The notes below the pieces were generated by a model. That model ran no database searches. It had not been told where the DNA came from and saw only the letters and a program-made list of their open reading frames with translations. A DNA stretch of 64,000 bases from Actinoallomurus bryophytorum (lineage in GTDB: Bacteria; Actinomycetota; Actinomycetes; Streptosporangiales; Streptosporangiaceae), in the NCBI RefSeq assembly GCF_006716425.1, contig NZ_VFOZ01000001.1, positions 6,200,001 to 6,264,000 on the forward strand, read 5' to 3'. Shown here piece after piece: positions 9,207 through 17,166 of the stretch; the stretch's first letter is position 1; each line of letters starts with the position of its first letter. The position numbers and the translations under genes were made by a program.

Positions 9207-10171
9207 CCGACACCGCCGCCCTGCCCGTCTCGCGGCTGGACCGCGACCGGGTCCTCGCCTGGCTGCAGGACTACGGCGTGTACGCGGCGATCGCCGCGCT
9301 CGTCGTCGTCAACATCGCGATCACGCCGCGTTTCCTGTCAGTGGAGAACCTGCGCACCCAGCTCGTCCAGGTGGCGCCGGTCGTCATCGTCTCGCTCGGC
9401 ATGGCCCTGGTGATCGGCACCGAGGGCGTCGACCTGTCGGTCGGCTCGGTGATGGCGCTCGCCACCGCGCTGATCCCTCTCTACCTCGGGTACGGCGTCG
9501 TGCCCGCCGTCGTCGCGGGGCTGCTCGGCGGCGTCGCGGTCGGGCTGGTCAACGGGTCCCTCGTCGCGTTCGTCGGCGTGCAGCCGATCGTCGCCACCCT
9601 CGCGCTCTTCGTGGGAGGCCGCGGGATCGCGCTCGTCGTCGCGGGCGGCCGGCTGAAGGACATCCAGAACCCCGGCCTGCTGAACCTCGGATCGTCCAGC
9701 GTCGCGGGCATCCCCCTGCCGGTCGTGGCCGCGGCCGTGCTGACCGTCGTGGTCATGGCGGTCGTGCGCCGCACGACGTTCGGCCGGCGGCTGGTCGCCA
9801 TCGGCGGCAACCGTACGGCGAGCGAGCTGTCCGGCCTGCCGGTCCGGCGGATCCTGCTCCTCGTGTACGTGGCGTCGGGCCTGCTCGCGGCGGCGGCCGG
9901 CATCCTCGCCACGGCACGGTTGCAGGCCAGCGACCCGTCGTCGCTCGGACTGCTGATGGAGCTGTCCGCCATCACGGCCGTCGTGGTCGGCGGAACCCCT
10001 CTCACCGGCGGCCGGGTCCGGGTGCTGGGCACCGTGGCCGGCGCGCTGCTGATCCAGCTCGTACGCGCGACGCTCATCAAGCACGACCTCGCGGACTCAC
10101 TCGCCCAGATGGTGCAGGCAGTGATCATCCTTGCCGCCGTGTACGCCGCACGAGGACGGACCGCGCGATGA
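9203..10171 (+). CDS. Sugar ABC transporter permease (BPD_transp_2)
   Basis: A 322-residue inner-membrane permease with about nine hydrophobic helices. The CUT2 permease hallmark is LVIGTEGVDLSVGSVMALA near residues 70-88, and the conserved GGTPLTGGRVRVLGT lies near the C terminus. ATG 9203 overlaps the ATPase stop as ATGA, and the gene ends in another ATGA overlap with the second permease. The pair likely forms a heterodimeric pore. Confidence 0.92.
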   Translation: MTDTAALPVSRLDRDRVLAWLQDYGVYAAIAALVVVNIAITPRFLSVENLRTQLVQVAPVVIVSLGMALVIGTEGVDLSVGSVMALATALIPLYLGYGVVPAVVAGLLGGVAVGLVNGSLVAFVGVQPIVATLALFVGGRGIALVVAGGRLKDIQNPGLLNLGSSSVAGIPLPVVAAAVLTVVVMAVVRRTTFGRRLVAIGGNRTASELSGLPVRRILLLVYVASGLLAAAAGILATARLQASDPSSLGLLMELSAITAVVVGGTPLTGGRVRVLGTVAGALLIQLVRATLIKHDLADSLAQMVQAVIILAAVYAARGRTAR

Positions 10172-11178
10172 CGGGACAGACGATGGCTGCGGCCGGTCCG
10201 GTCACCGATCCGCCGGGGGCCTCCGGCCGTGAGCGTGTCTTCGGGCTGATCCAGCGGCACGGCGCCGCCGCCGTACTGGTCCTGCTGGTCGCGATCGGGT
10301 CGTTCGCGTTCGACCGCTTCCCGACCGGGGACAACCTCGGCAACATCGCGATCACCTCGTCCTTCCTGGCGACGGTGGCCCTCGGCATGACCTTCGTGAT
10401 CATCACGGGCGGGATCGACCTGTCGGTCGGCTCGGTGTTCGCGCTCGGCGGGGTGCTGGCCGCGTACGGGGTGCGCTGGGGATCGCTCGCCGCGCTGCTG
10501 CTGCCGCTCGCGGTGTGCGGGGCGTTCGGCCTGGCGCAGGGCCTGCTGATCGCCCGGGTACGGCTCGCCCCGTTCATCGTCACGCTCGCGGGCCTGCTGG
10601 GCGCCCGCGGCCTGCTGCTGTCCATCTCCGACGAGGGCGCCAGGACGTACCTCATCCCGCACGGCTCGGTGCTCGCGCGGGTCGGCCAGGGCAGCGTCCT
10701 CGGCCTCGGGTACCCGGTCTACCTGACGCTCGCGCTGTTCGCCGCCGGCGCGGTGCTGCTCCAGCGGACGAGGTTCGGCCAGTGCGTGTACGCGGTCGGC
10801 GGCAGCGAGGACGCGGCCGACCTGATGGGCGTTCCGGTGGCGCGCACGAAGGTCGTCGTCTACGTGATGTCCGGCCTGCTGGCCGGCCTGGCCGGCGCGC
10901 TCAACGCGGCACGGCTGTCATCGGGAGTCACGATCCTGGGCACGGGCATGGAGCTCGACGTGATCGCCGCGGTCGTGATCGGCGGCACGCTGCTGACCGG
11001 CGGCGCCGGCTCGGTGAGCGGGACGGCCGCGGGCGTGCTCCTGCTGGGGGTGATCCAGAACCTCATCAACCAGATCGGGGACCTGTCCTCCTCCTACCAG
11101 CAGGTGGTGAGCGGTGCCTTCCTGGCCGCCGTGGTGGTCGTGCAGACCTACCTCAGCAGGGTCCAGCGGCTGCGATGA
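10168..11178 (+). CDS. Sugar ABC transporter permease (BPD_transp_2), second subunit
   Basis: A 336-residue multi-pass permease, related to its upstream partner but distinct. It carries TFVIITGGIDLSVGSVFALGG near residue 80 and GGTLLTGGAGSVSGTAAG near 275. ATG 10168 overlaps the first permease stop by 4 nt, so the order is binding protein, ATPase, permease, permease. It is the last gene of the operon; a convergent MarR gene follows 34 bp later. Confidence 0.92.
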   Translation: MTGQTMAAAGPVTDPPGASGRERVFGLIQRHGAAAVLVLLVAIGSFAFDRFPTGDNLGNIAITSSFLATVALGMTFVIITGGIDLSVGSVFALGGVLAAYGVRWGSLAALLLPLAVCGAFGLAQGLLIARVRLAPFIVTLAGLLGARGLLLSISDEGARTYLIPHGSVLARVGQGSVLGLGYPVYLTLALFAAGAVLLQRTRFGQCVYAVGGSEDAADLMGVPVARTKVVVYVMSGLLAGLAGALNAARLSSGVTILGTGMELDVIAAVVIGGTLLTGGAGSVSGTAAGVLLLGVIQNLINQIGDLSSSYQQVVSGAFLAAVVVVQTYLSRVQRLR

Positions 11179-11212
11179 GATCTGGTCACCACATGATCCG
11201 TCGGACGGGCTC

Positions 11213-11683
11213 TTAGGCCGCGCCGTCGCGCGGTTCTATGCGGTCGATCGTCTGCTCGCTCCATGCCCGGATGGCCGCGGCCTGCTCGGGCGTGAGCGAG
11301 TCGAAGAAGTGGTGGCGGATGTTGCCGGCGTGCACGAGGACGGCGCTCTGCGCGGCGTGGCGGCCCTTGGCGGTCAGCCCGATCCGGGTCCGGCGGCCGC
11401 CGGACCCGGACTCGGTCCGCTCCACGAAGCCGCGGTTCTCCATGCGCGTCAGCTGGTGGGAGACGCGGCTCTTCTCCCAGTCGAGCGACTCGGAGAGTTC
11501 GCCGACGCGCATCTCGCGGCCGGGTGCCTGCCACAGCGTCACCAGCACGCTGAACTCGGCCTTCGAGATGCCGGAGTCGCGCTGGAGACCGCGGTCGAGT
11601 TCCCGGGTGAGCAGGCGCTGCGCGCGCATCCAGGTGTCCCAGAGCTCCCATTCGTCGGGTTCGAGCGTACGGGTCTCCGCCAT
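11213..11683 (-). CDS. MarR-family transcriptional regulator
   Basis: A 156-residue winged-helix regulator. The recognition region is MRVGELSESLDWEKSRVSHQLTRMENRGF and the wing is SGSGGRRTRIGLTAKG; the first stretch is quoted only to show helix 3-4 and wing spacing in parts: MRVGELSESLDWEKSR then VSHQLTRMENRGF. ATG 11683 is chosen over upstream in-frame starts because it opens the conserved part and leaves the palindromes at 11709 and 11738 outside the gene. It diverges from an FMN reductase gene, and the twin palindromes between them suggest it represses both. It may sense an electrophile or quinone, as reductase-linked MarR proteins often do. Confidence 0.85.
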   Translation of the reverse strand: MAETRTLEPDEWELWDTWMRAQRLLTRELDRGLQRDSGISKAEFSVLVTLWQAPGREMRVGELSESLDWEKSRVSHQLTRMENRGFVERTESGSGGRRTRIGLTAKGRHAAQSAVLVHAGNIRHHFFDSLTPEQAAAIRAWSEQTIDRIEPRDGAA

Positions 11684-11708
11684 GGCGGGAATCATACCGG
11701 CGGACATC

Positions 11709-11724
11709 AGTTGACGTATCAACT
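11709..11724. promoter_or_regulatory. MarR operator 1
   Basis: AGTTGA and TCAACT flank a 4-bp centre (AGTTGACGTATCAACT). It is one of two near-identical boxes in the MarR/reductase intergenic region. Confidence 0.65.
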
Positions 11725-11737
11725 CCGTGGCTCCTAG

Positions 11738-11753
11738 AGTTGACGCGTCAACT
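11738..11753. promoter_or_regulatory. MarR operator 2
   Basis: AGTTGACGCGTCAACT is a perfect 16-bp palindrome, centred 29 bp from operator 1 and ending 16 nt before the reductase start codon. Confidence 0.7.
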
Positions 11754-11769
11754 CCTTGGGAAGGACATC

Positions 11770-12351
11770 ATGGCACTTCGCATCGGCATCATCCTCGGCA
11801 GCACACGACCCGGACGCCGGGGCGATCAGATCGCCTCCTGGGTGCTCGACACGGCGCGTGCCCACGGCGGCGCCGACTACGAGCCGATCGACCTCACTCA
11901 CCACGGCCTCGGCAACCTCGACGAGCGCGGCAATCCGAACCTCCAGGAGTACGAGCACGCGCACACCCGTGACTGGTCGCGGCTGGTCGACGCCTTCGAC
12001 GGCTTCGTGTTCCTCACCCCGGAGTACAACCACTCCTTCTCCGGCGCGCTCAAGAACGCTCTGGACTACGTCTACCGGGAGTGGAACGACAAGGCCGCCG
12101 GCATCGTCAGCTACGGCGGATGGGCCGCGGGGGTGCGGGCGGCCGAGGCGCTCCGGCTCGTGCTCGCCGAGCTCCAGGTGGCCACGGTCCGCGCACAGCC
12201 CGCCGTCGCCCTGATCCCCGCGTTCTCGACCGGCGTCTTCGTCCCGGCTGAGGGCCTCGACGTCGCGGTCCGCGGCATGCTCGACCAGGTCATCGCCTGG
12301 TCGGGTGCACTGCGCGGTGTACGCGAGGCCAAGGCGGGCGCGGCGGCCTAG
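11770..12351 (+). CDS. NADPH-dependent FMN reductase family protein
   Basis: A 193-residue flavodoxin-like reductase of the chromate/azo/quinone reductase family. The phosphate loop binding FMN is GSTRPGRRG near residue 9, and the conserved PEYNHSFSGALKNALD segment that contacts the flavin ring lies near residue 83. ATG 11770 follows GGGAAGGA. It is divergent from the MarR gene with two operators between, so expression is probably induced by a compound that releases MarR. The natural substrate is unknown; quinone or nitro-compound reduction is typical. Confidence 0.88.
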   Translation: MALRIGIILGSTRPGRRGDQIASWVLDTARAHGGADYEPIDLTHHGLGNLDERGNPNLQEYEHAHTRDWSRLVDAFDGFVFLTPEYNHSFSGALKNALDYVYREWNDKAAGIVSYGGWAAGVRAAEALRLVLAELQVATVRAQPAVALIPAFSTGVFVPAEGLDVAVRGMLDQVIAWSGALRGVREAKAGAAA

Positions 12352-12386
12352 AGATCCTCGGTGACAGGGATCTGTCAGACGCGCAT

Positions 12387-12460
12387 TAGGGCCTCATCCG
12401 AAGTCCCGTTGTCCCACTGCGTGCCGCTCGCTACGGACGGGGACTTCGGATGAGGCCCTA
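12387..12460. terminator. Long perfect hairpin between convergent genes (bidirectional terminator)
   Basis: A 21-bp perfect inverted repeat (12387-12407 with 12440-12460) encloses a 32-nt loop. The right arm includes the last codon bases and TAG stop of the minus-strand gene at 12458. It would form a strong stem in both transcripts. The arm length is unusual for a simple terminator. Confidence 0.6.
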
Positions 12461-13621
12461 CGCGACCAGCTCGCGTTCGAGCGGGGTGCGGAAGCGTGGA
12501 GTGACGCGGACCGGGCCGAGCCACTCACCGAGGCGGGCCGCCTCGGCCGTCACCGCGGCCGACGCCTCGGCGCCGATGTCCTCCAGGAGCCGGTGGACGA
12601 CCTCGCCGTCCGGGCGCTGGGCCCAGCCGCCGACGATCCGGCCGTCGGCCCAGACCGTGGGGCCGGCGTTGCCCGTCCGGTCGAACAGCGCCGTGCCGTG
12701 CCCGCCCAGGTACCACTCGCGGTCCTTCCAGCCCATCACGGTCGGGTCGAGCCCGGGCAGCAGGGCGACCCACGGGTCGGCCTGCGCCCCCGTGTCCTCG
12801 GCCAGGACCACGCCGGGCGTGCCGTCCAGGTCGGCCTCCTCGGCGCCGATCCGGGCCAGCGCCTTCCTGACCTGGGTGAGGTTCAGGCCGGTCCACCACT
12901 TGAGGTCGGCGACGGTGCCGGGGCCGTACGCCGTCAGCCAGCGGCGCACCAGCTCGGCCCGCGCCTCCTCGGCGGGCACGTCGGGGATCCCGCCGGGCAG
13001 CCAGGACTCCATCGGCGACCAGCGGAACTGACTGCTGATCCAGGACCCGCGCGGCCGGCCGCGTACGATCCGGCCCTCCGCGGCCAGGCCGAGCAGCACC
13101 CGGCTCGCGACGGCCGGCCATGACTCGTTCTTCGTCCCGTGGGCGAGTACGAGCCGTTCCCTCAGCCGCGGCTCGTCGGCGGACAGCTCCGCCGCGAACG
13201 CCGCGCCACGCTTCCGCAGGGCGCTCACCGTCGCGTCCTCGACCTCGCGCAGCCACGCCTCGCCACCGACACCGGCCTGTTCGAGGAACAGCAGCGTACG
13301 GCGGCGTTCGAGCCGCGCGACGTCGTTGGTGCAGGCGGCCTGCACGACCGGCACCAGCTCGGCCGGGACGGTGAAGACCGTCCGGCGCATGCAGAGCATC
13401 CGCACCAGCAGACGGTCGCAGTACATCGCACCCTCGATGGCCGCGACGTCGGGGGAGCGCATGCGCGCCGCGGCGGCGAGGTACACCGACGCGGGGTCCG
13501 TGCCGTGCAGCGCGACCAGGGAGCGCGCCACCTCCGGCGCCGTCTCGGCCCGCGCCGCCAGCCGGTGCCGTACGCCGAGCCGCGCCCGGCGCTCCGCGAC
13601 CGTGAACCGCCTCATCGTCAT
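12458..13621 (-). CDS. Winged-helix DNA-binding protein, AlkZ-like (HTH_42)
   Basis: A 387-residue protein of the winged-helix family that includes the AlkZ/YcaQ interstrand-crosslink DNA glycosylases. Visible family features are the N-terminal RLAARAETAPEVARSLVALH stretch, the VALHGTDPASVYLAAAAR segment at the catalytic-loop position, and the C-terminal LLPGLDPTVMGWKDREWYL motif. The classical Gln-X-Gln of E. coli YcaQ is not seen at that place (HGTD instead), so glycosylase activity is uncertain. The start is taken at 13621; an ATG two codons later is possible. It diverges from cydA. Confidence 0.75.
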   Translation of the reverse strand: MTMRRFTVAERRARLGVRHRLAARAETAPEVARSLVALHGTDPASVYLAAAARMRSPDVAAIEGAMYCDRLLVRMLCMRRTVFTVPAELVPVVQAACTNDVARLERRRTLLFLEQAGVGGEAWLREVEDATVSALRKRGAAFAAELSADEPRLRERLVLAHGTKNESWPAVASRVLLGLAAEGRIVRGRPRGSWISSQFRWSPMESWLPGGIPDVPAEEARAELVRRWLTAYGPGTVADLKWWTGLNLTQVRKALARIGAEEADLDGTPGVVLAEDTGAQADPWVALLPGLDPTVMGWKDREWYLGGHGTALFDRTGNAGPTVWADGRIVGGWAQRPDGEVVHRLLEDIGAEASAAVTAEAARLGEWLGPVRVTPRFRTPLERELVA

Positions 13622-13685
13622 CCGCTGAGTATCGCCCCAACCTGGGTATCACGGGCATGAGCTCATCGCCGGAAGGAGCCGATGC

Positions 13686-15026
13686 GTGCCGCACCTTCTC
13701 GCCGCCGCCGCGACGCCCGCAGACCTGTTCGCGGCGCGCGAGCAGATGGCGCTGTCCCTCGGCTGGCACATCATCCTGGCCTGTTTCGGCGTTGGAATGC
13801 CCGCGTTGACCGTCTTCGCCGAATGGCGCGGCCTGCGTACGGGCAACGACGACTACATTCGCTTGGCGCACCGCTGGGCGAAGGTGATGGGAGTGCTGTT
13901 CGCGGTCGGCGCGGTCTCGGGCACGATCCTGTCCTTCGAGATGGGCGTGCTGTGGCCCGGACTGATGTCGGTCTACGGGCAGGTGATCGGGCTGCCGTTC
14001 GCCCTGGAGGGGTTCGCGTTCTTCATCGAGGCGGTCTTCCTGGGCATCTACCTGTACGCCTGGGACCGGCTGCCGCCCCGGCGGCACGTCCTCACCGGGC
14101 TGCCGGTGTGCGTCGCCGGTGTCGCCTCGGCCTTCTTCGTCGTTTCGGCGAACTCCTGGATGAACCAGCCGCGCGGCTTCGACCTGGTGAACGGCACCGT
14201 CACCCGCGTACGGCCGTGGGCGGCGATGTTCAACCCGGCCATGCCGATGGAGACGCTGCACATGATCCTGGCGGCCTTCATGGTGGCCGGTTTCGGCGTC
14301 GCGAGCGTGTACGCGGCAGGGATGCTGCGAGGCCGCCGCGACCGCTACCACCGGCTGGGCTTCCTGGTGCCGTTCGTCACCGCGGCCGTCGTCACGCCCT
14401 TCCAGATCGTCGTGGGCGACAGCCTCGCGCGGATGCTCGCCTCACACCAGCCGCCCAAGCTCGCCGCCATCGAGGGCCTGAACCACACCGGCTCGCACGT
14501 CCCCATCTCGGTCGGTGGCGTGTACCTCGACGGGCGGATGCGGTACGCCCTGCGCGTCCCCGACGGCCTGTCCCTCCTCGTCGGCTACCGGCCGGGCACG
14601 GTCGTCCAGGGCCTGGACGACGTACCGCCCGCCGACCGGCCACCGATCAACCCGGTGCACCTGGGCTTCCAGTCGATGGTCGCGATCGGGTTCGGGCTGC
14701 TGGTGCTCGGCGCCTGGTTCGCCCTGTCGTGGTGGCGCCGGCGTGACCTGCCGCGTTCGCGCTGGTTCCTCCGGTTCGCCGCGGTCGCGGGCATCGCGTC
14801 GGTCGTCGCGCTCGAGATGGGCTGGGTCACCACCGAGGTCGGGCGCCAGCCCTGGATCGTCTGGCGGCACCAGCGCACCGCCGACGCGGTCAACCCGGCC
14901 CCCGGCCTGTGGGCCGGGCTCGTCGCGGTGCTCCTCGTCTATGTGGTGCTCACGGTCGCGACCGTGTACGTGCTGAACCGGCTTCGAACCGGCCCGGTCG
15001 GCGCCCCGCAGGAGGCGGAGTCGTGA
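13686..15026 (+). CDS. cydA: Cytochrome bd-type quinol oxidase subunit I
   Basis: A 446-residue membrane subunit binding the haems of a bd-family quinol oxidase. The N-terminal haem ligand region is SLGWHIILACFG (about residues 23-34), the conserved glutamates lie in ALEGFAFFIEAVFLG, the haem b558 histidine is probably in METLHMILAAF, and the invariant GRQPW motif is in TEVGRQPWIVW. The hydrophilic Q-loop is short, so it resembles the cyanide-insensitive CIO subgroup. GTG 13686 follows GGAAGGAG. The stop overlaps the cydB start as GTGA. Confidence 0.93.
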   Translation: MPHLLAAAATPADLFAAREQMALSLGWHIILACFGVGMPALTVFAEWRGLRTGNDDYIRLAHRWAKVMGVLFAVGAVSGTILSFEMGVLWPGLMSVYGQVIGLPFALEGFAFFIEAVFLGIYLYAWDRLPPRRHVLTGLPVCVAGVASAFFVVSANSWMNQPRGFDLVNGTVTRVRPWAAMFNPAMPMETLHMILAAFMVAGFGVASVYAAGMLRGRRDRYHRLGFLVPFVTAAVVTPFQIVVGDSLARMLASHQPPKLAAIEGLNHTGSHVPISVGGVYLDGRMRYALRVPDGLSLLVGYRPGTVVQGLDDVPPADRPPINPVHLGFQSMVAIGFGLLVLGAWFALSWWRRRDLPRSRWFLRFAAVAGIASVVALEMGWVTTEVGRQPWIVWRHQRTADAVNPAPGLWAGLVAVLLVYVVLTVATVYVLNRLRTGPVGAPQEAES

Positions 15027-16021
15027 CCGCCGCGCAGTGGCTACTGGTCCTCGGCTGGGCCGGGGTGACCCTGTACGCGCTGCTCGGCGGGGCCGACTTC
15101 GGCGGCGGGTTCTGGGACATGCTGGCGGGCGACGCCCGCCGCGGTCACTCCCAGCGCCGGCTCATCGAGAGTTCCATCGGGCCGGTGTGGGAGGCGAACC
15201 ACGTCTGGCTCATCTTCGTCATCGTGCTGTTCTGGACCTGCTTTCCCACGGTCTTCGCGGCCGTCGCCTCGACGCTGTACATCCCGCTGACCCTCGTCGC
15301 CCTCGGCATCATCGCCCGCGGGGCGGCGTTCGCCTTCCGCAAGGCCAGCACGGAGCTGTGGCAGCAACGCCTGTTCGGCGGGGGATTCGCACTGTCGTCG
15401 GTGCTGACGCCGTTCTTCCTCGGCACGGTGGCCGGCGGCGTGGCCTCCGGACGCGTACCTCCGGGCCTCGCCGCAGGTGACCTCCTCACCAGCTGGTGGA
15501 ACCCCACCTCGGTGCTGGCCGGTCTGCTCGCCATCGGGAGCACGGCCTACCTGGCGGCCGTCTTCCTCACCGGCGACGCACGCCGCAGCGGCGAGGCGGG
15601 CCTCGCCGAGGCGTTCCGGCGCCGTGCCCTGGTCACCGCCGCGGTCACCGGAGCCATCATGCTGGGCGGCATCCTCATCCTGCGTGACGACGCGCCGCGC
15701 CTCTACTCGGGGCTGACCGGGCGTGCCCTGCCCGTCGTCGTCATCTCCGCCGTGGCCGGGCTCGCCTCCCTCGCGCTGCTGATCACCCGCCGGTACGCCC
15801 TGACGCGCGTCACCGCCGCGCTCGCCGTCGCTGCCGTGCTGTGGGGGTGGGCGCTCGCGCAGTACCCGATGCTGCTGCCACCCGACGTCACGATCGAGCG
15901 CGCGGCGGCCTCGCCGTCGGTGCTGCACGCGACGCTGGGGGTGGTCATCGCCGGGATGATCGTGCTCGTGCCGTCGCTGCTGTGGCTGTACTCCCTTTTT
16001 CAGAGGCCGGTGCCGCGATGA
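15023..16021 (+). CDS. cydB: Cytochrome bd-type quinol oxidase subunit II
   Basis: A 332-residue subunit with eight or so hydrophobic helices, which partners CydA. Family features include LLGGADFGGGFWDMLAG near the N terminus and SIGPVWEANHVWLIF near residue 50. GTG 15023 overlaps the cydA stop and follows GGAGGCGGA; the longer upstream frame to 14909 is Arg-rich shadow. The assembly exporter genes cydDC, often linked in actinobacteria, are not adjacent. Confidence 0.93.
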   Translation: MTAAQWLLVLGWAGVTLYALLGGADFGGGFWDMLAGDARRGHSQRRLIESSIGPVWEANHVWLIFVIVLFWTCFPTVFAAVASTLYIPLTLVALGIIARGAAFAFRKASTELWQQRLFGGGFALSSVLTPFFLGTVAGGVASGRVPPGLAAGDLLTSWWNPTSVLAGLLAIGSTAYLAAVFLTGDARRSGEAGLAEAFRRRALVTAAVTGAIMLGGILILRDDAPRLYSGLTGRALPVVVISAVAGLASLALLITRRYALTRVTAALAVAAVLWGWALAQYPMLLPPDVTIERAAASPSVLHATLGVVIAGMIVLVPSLLWLYSLFQRPVPR

Positions 16022-16068
16022 CAGCATTCCGTACACGAACCGTCGCACTCTGTAACTAGGCTGTTCTC

Positions 16069-16860
16069 ATGAACATGACGGCGCGCACGTTCGTGGCCAA
16101 CGAGCTCCGCCAAGCGCGCGAAATGAAGAAGCTGAGCCGCGTGAAACTCGCGGACGAGATATTCGTCTCCGAGTCACTCATCGCGGCCTGGGAGCGCGGC
16201 CGGATCGTGCCGGGGGAGCAGCACCATCCGAGGCTCAAGGAAGTGCTGGACCTCCCGGACATGATCACCCGCGTCATCGGTGACCTGGTGACCAACGAGG
16301 TGTCCCCGGAATGGTTCGGTAAGTGGCCCCAGGTCGAACGCCAGGCCACGTCGCTATGGTCGTTCCAGCCGTGTCTGGTCCCTGGACTGCTCCAGACTCC
16401 CGACTATGCCCGCGCGGTCCTGGAAGCCGCCCACCTGGACATCGACCTGGAGGAGGCGCTGGCCACGAGGCTGGATCGGCAGCAGGTCCTCATCAAAGAG
16501 GACCCCCCGATGTTCGTAGCGCTCATCGCCGAAGCAATCCTCCGTCATCGGGTCAGCAACGACAAAGTCATGAATGACCAGTTAGTGCGCCTGGCGGAGA
16601 TGACCGAGCGTGAGAACGTCGTCGTCCAGGTAGTCCCAGCCGACTCCAAGGCGTGCGCCGGATTCATCGGTGGATTCGTGATCGCGAGCTTCGACGGGGA
16701 CGAAATCGGCTATATCGACAACCAGTTGGACGGGGATACCATCGAGGGCGCTGCCGGGGTGGCCCGGCTACGGCGATTCTTCGATGTCTTCAGAGCCGAC
16801 GCTATTAATCAACAAGAGTCGATCAACCTCATTCGAAGGGCGGCGGAGGAATGGAAATGA
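16069..16860 (+). CDS. Scr1-type XRE-family regulator with DUF5753 domain
   Basis: A 263-residue cytoplasmic DNA-binding protein. The N-terminal XRE helix-turn-helix covers about residues 8-62 (LRQAREMKKLSRVKLADEIF, then SESLIAAWERG). The DUF5753 effector domain follows, opening with WSFQPCLVPGLLQTPDYARAVL. Such proteins are nearly confined to actinomycetes and are usually encoded next to a small DUF397 protein that antagonises them. Here the stop overlaps the first of three DUF397 genes by 4 nt, which supports a regulator/antiregulator unit. The GC content is slightly lower than in neighbouring genes. Confidence 0.9.
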   Translation: MNMTARTFVANELRQAREMKKLSRVKLADEIFVSESLIAAWERGRIVPGEQHHPRLKEVLDLPDMITRVIGDLVTNEVSPEWFGKWPQVERQATSLWSFQPCLVPGLLQTPDYARAVLEAAHLDIDLEEALATRLDRQQVLIKEDPPMFVALIAEAILRHRVSNDKVMNDQLVRLAEMTERENVVVQVVPADSKACAGFIGGFVIASFDGDEIGYIDNQLDGDTIEGAAGVARLRRFFDVFRADAINQQESINLIRRAAEEWK

Positions 16861-16955
16861 TCGAACCGTGGCGGAAGTCGACCTGGACGGGCGCCAACGG
16901 AGGTGACTGCGTGGAACTCGCGGTCATCGAACGTGAGGAAACGACAGGCGAATGA
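16857..16955 (+). CDS. DUF397 small protein, copy 1
   Basis: A 32-residue peptide starting MIEPWRKSTWTGANGGDCVE and ending in a Glu-rich tail. The WRKSSxSGxxGxCVEVA pattern is the DUF397 hallmark. ATG 16857 overlaps the regulator stop (ATGA), and its own stop overlaps copy 2. It is shorter than typical DUF397 proteins (about 60 residues), lacking the C-terminal DSKDPxGPxLxF part. It probably binds the upstream regulator. Confidence 0.8.
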   Translation: MIEPWRKSTWTGANGGDCVELAVIEREETTGE

Positions 16956-17050
16956 TCGAGCCGTGGCGGAAGTCCTCCTGGTCAAGCGCCAACGGTGGCG
17001 ACTGCGTGGAGCTCGCGGTCGTCGTACGCGAGGTATCGCGAGGCAAATGA
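16952..17050 (+). CDS. DUF397 small protein, copy 2
   Basis: A 32-residue peptide MIEPWRKSSWSSANGGDCVE followed by LAVVVREVSRGK. It is clearly a tandem copy of the preceding gene, with the same length and an ATGA overlap at both ends. It also lacks the usual C-terminal half. Confidence 0.8.
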   Translation: MIEPWRKSSWSSANGGDCVELAVVVREVSRGK

Positions 17051-17157
17051 CCGGGCCGTGGCGGAAATCGTCTCGGTCGGGTGCCAATGGCGGTAACTGT
17101 GTGGAGCTGGCGGTCGTCGAACGTGGTGAGGACGGGGCGGACGCGGGCTGCGCATAG
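17047..17157 (+). CDS. DUF397 small protein, copy 3
   Basis: A 36-residue peptide MTGPWRKSSRSGANGGNCVE plus LAVVERGEDGADAGCA. It is the third tandem DUF397 copy, overlapping copy 2 by ATGA. This copy is closest to the WRKSSRSG consensus. Its tail diverges after the conserved half. The next gene starts 10 nt after its stop. Confidence 0.8.
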   Translation: MTGPWRKSSRSGANGGNCVELAVVERGEDGADAGCA

Positions 17158-17166
17158 GCTCGTCGC

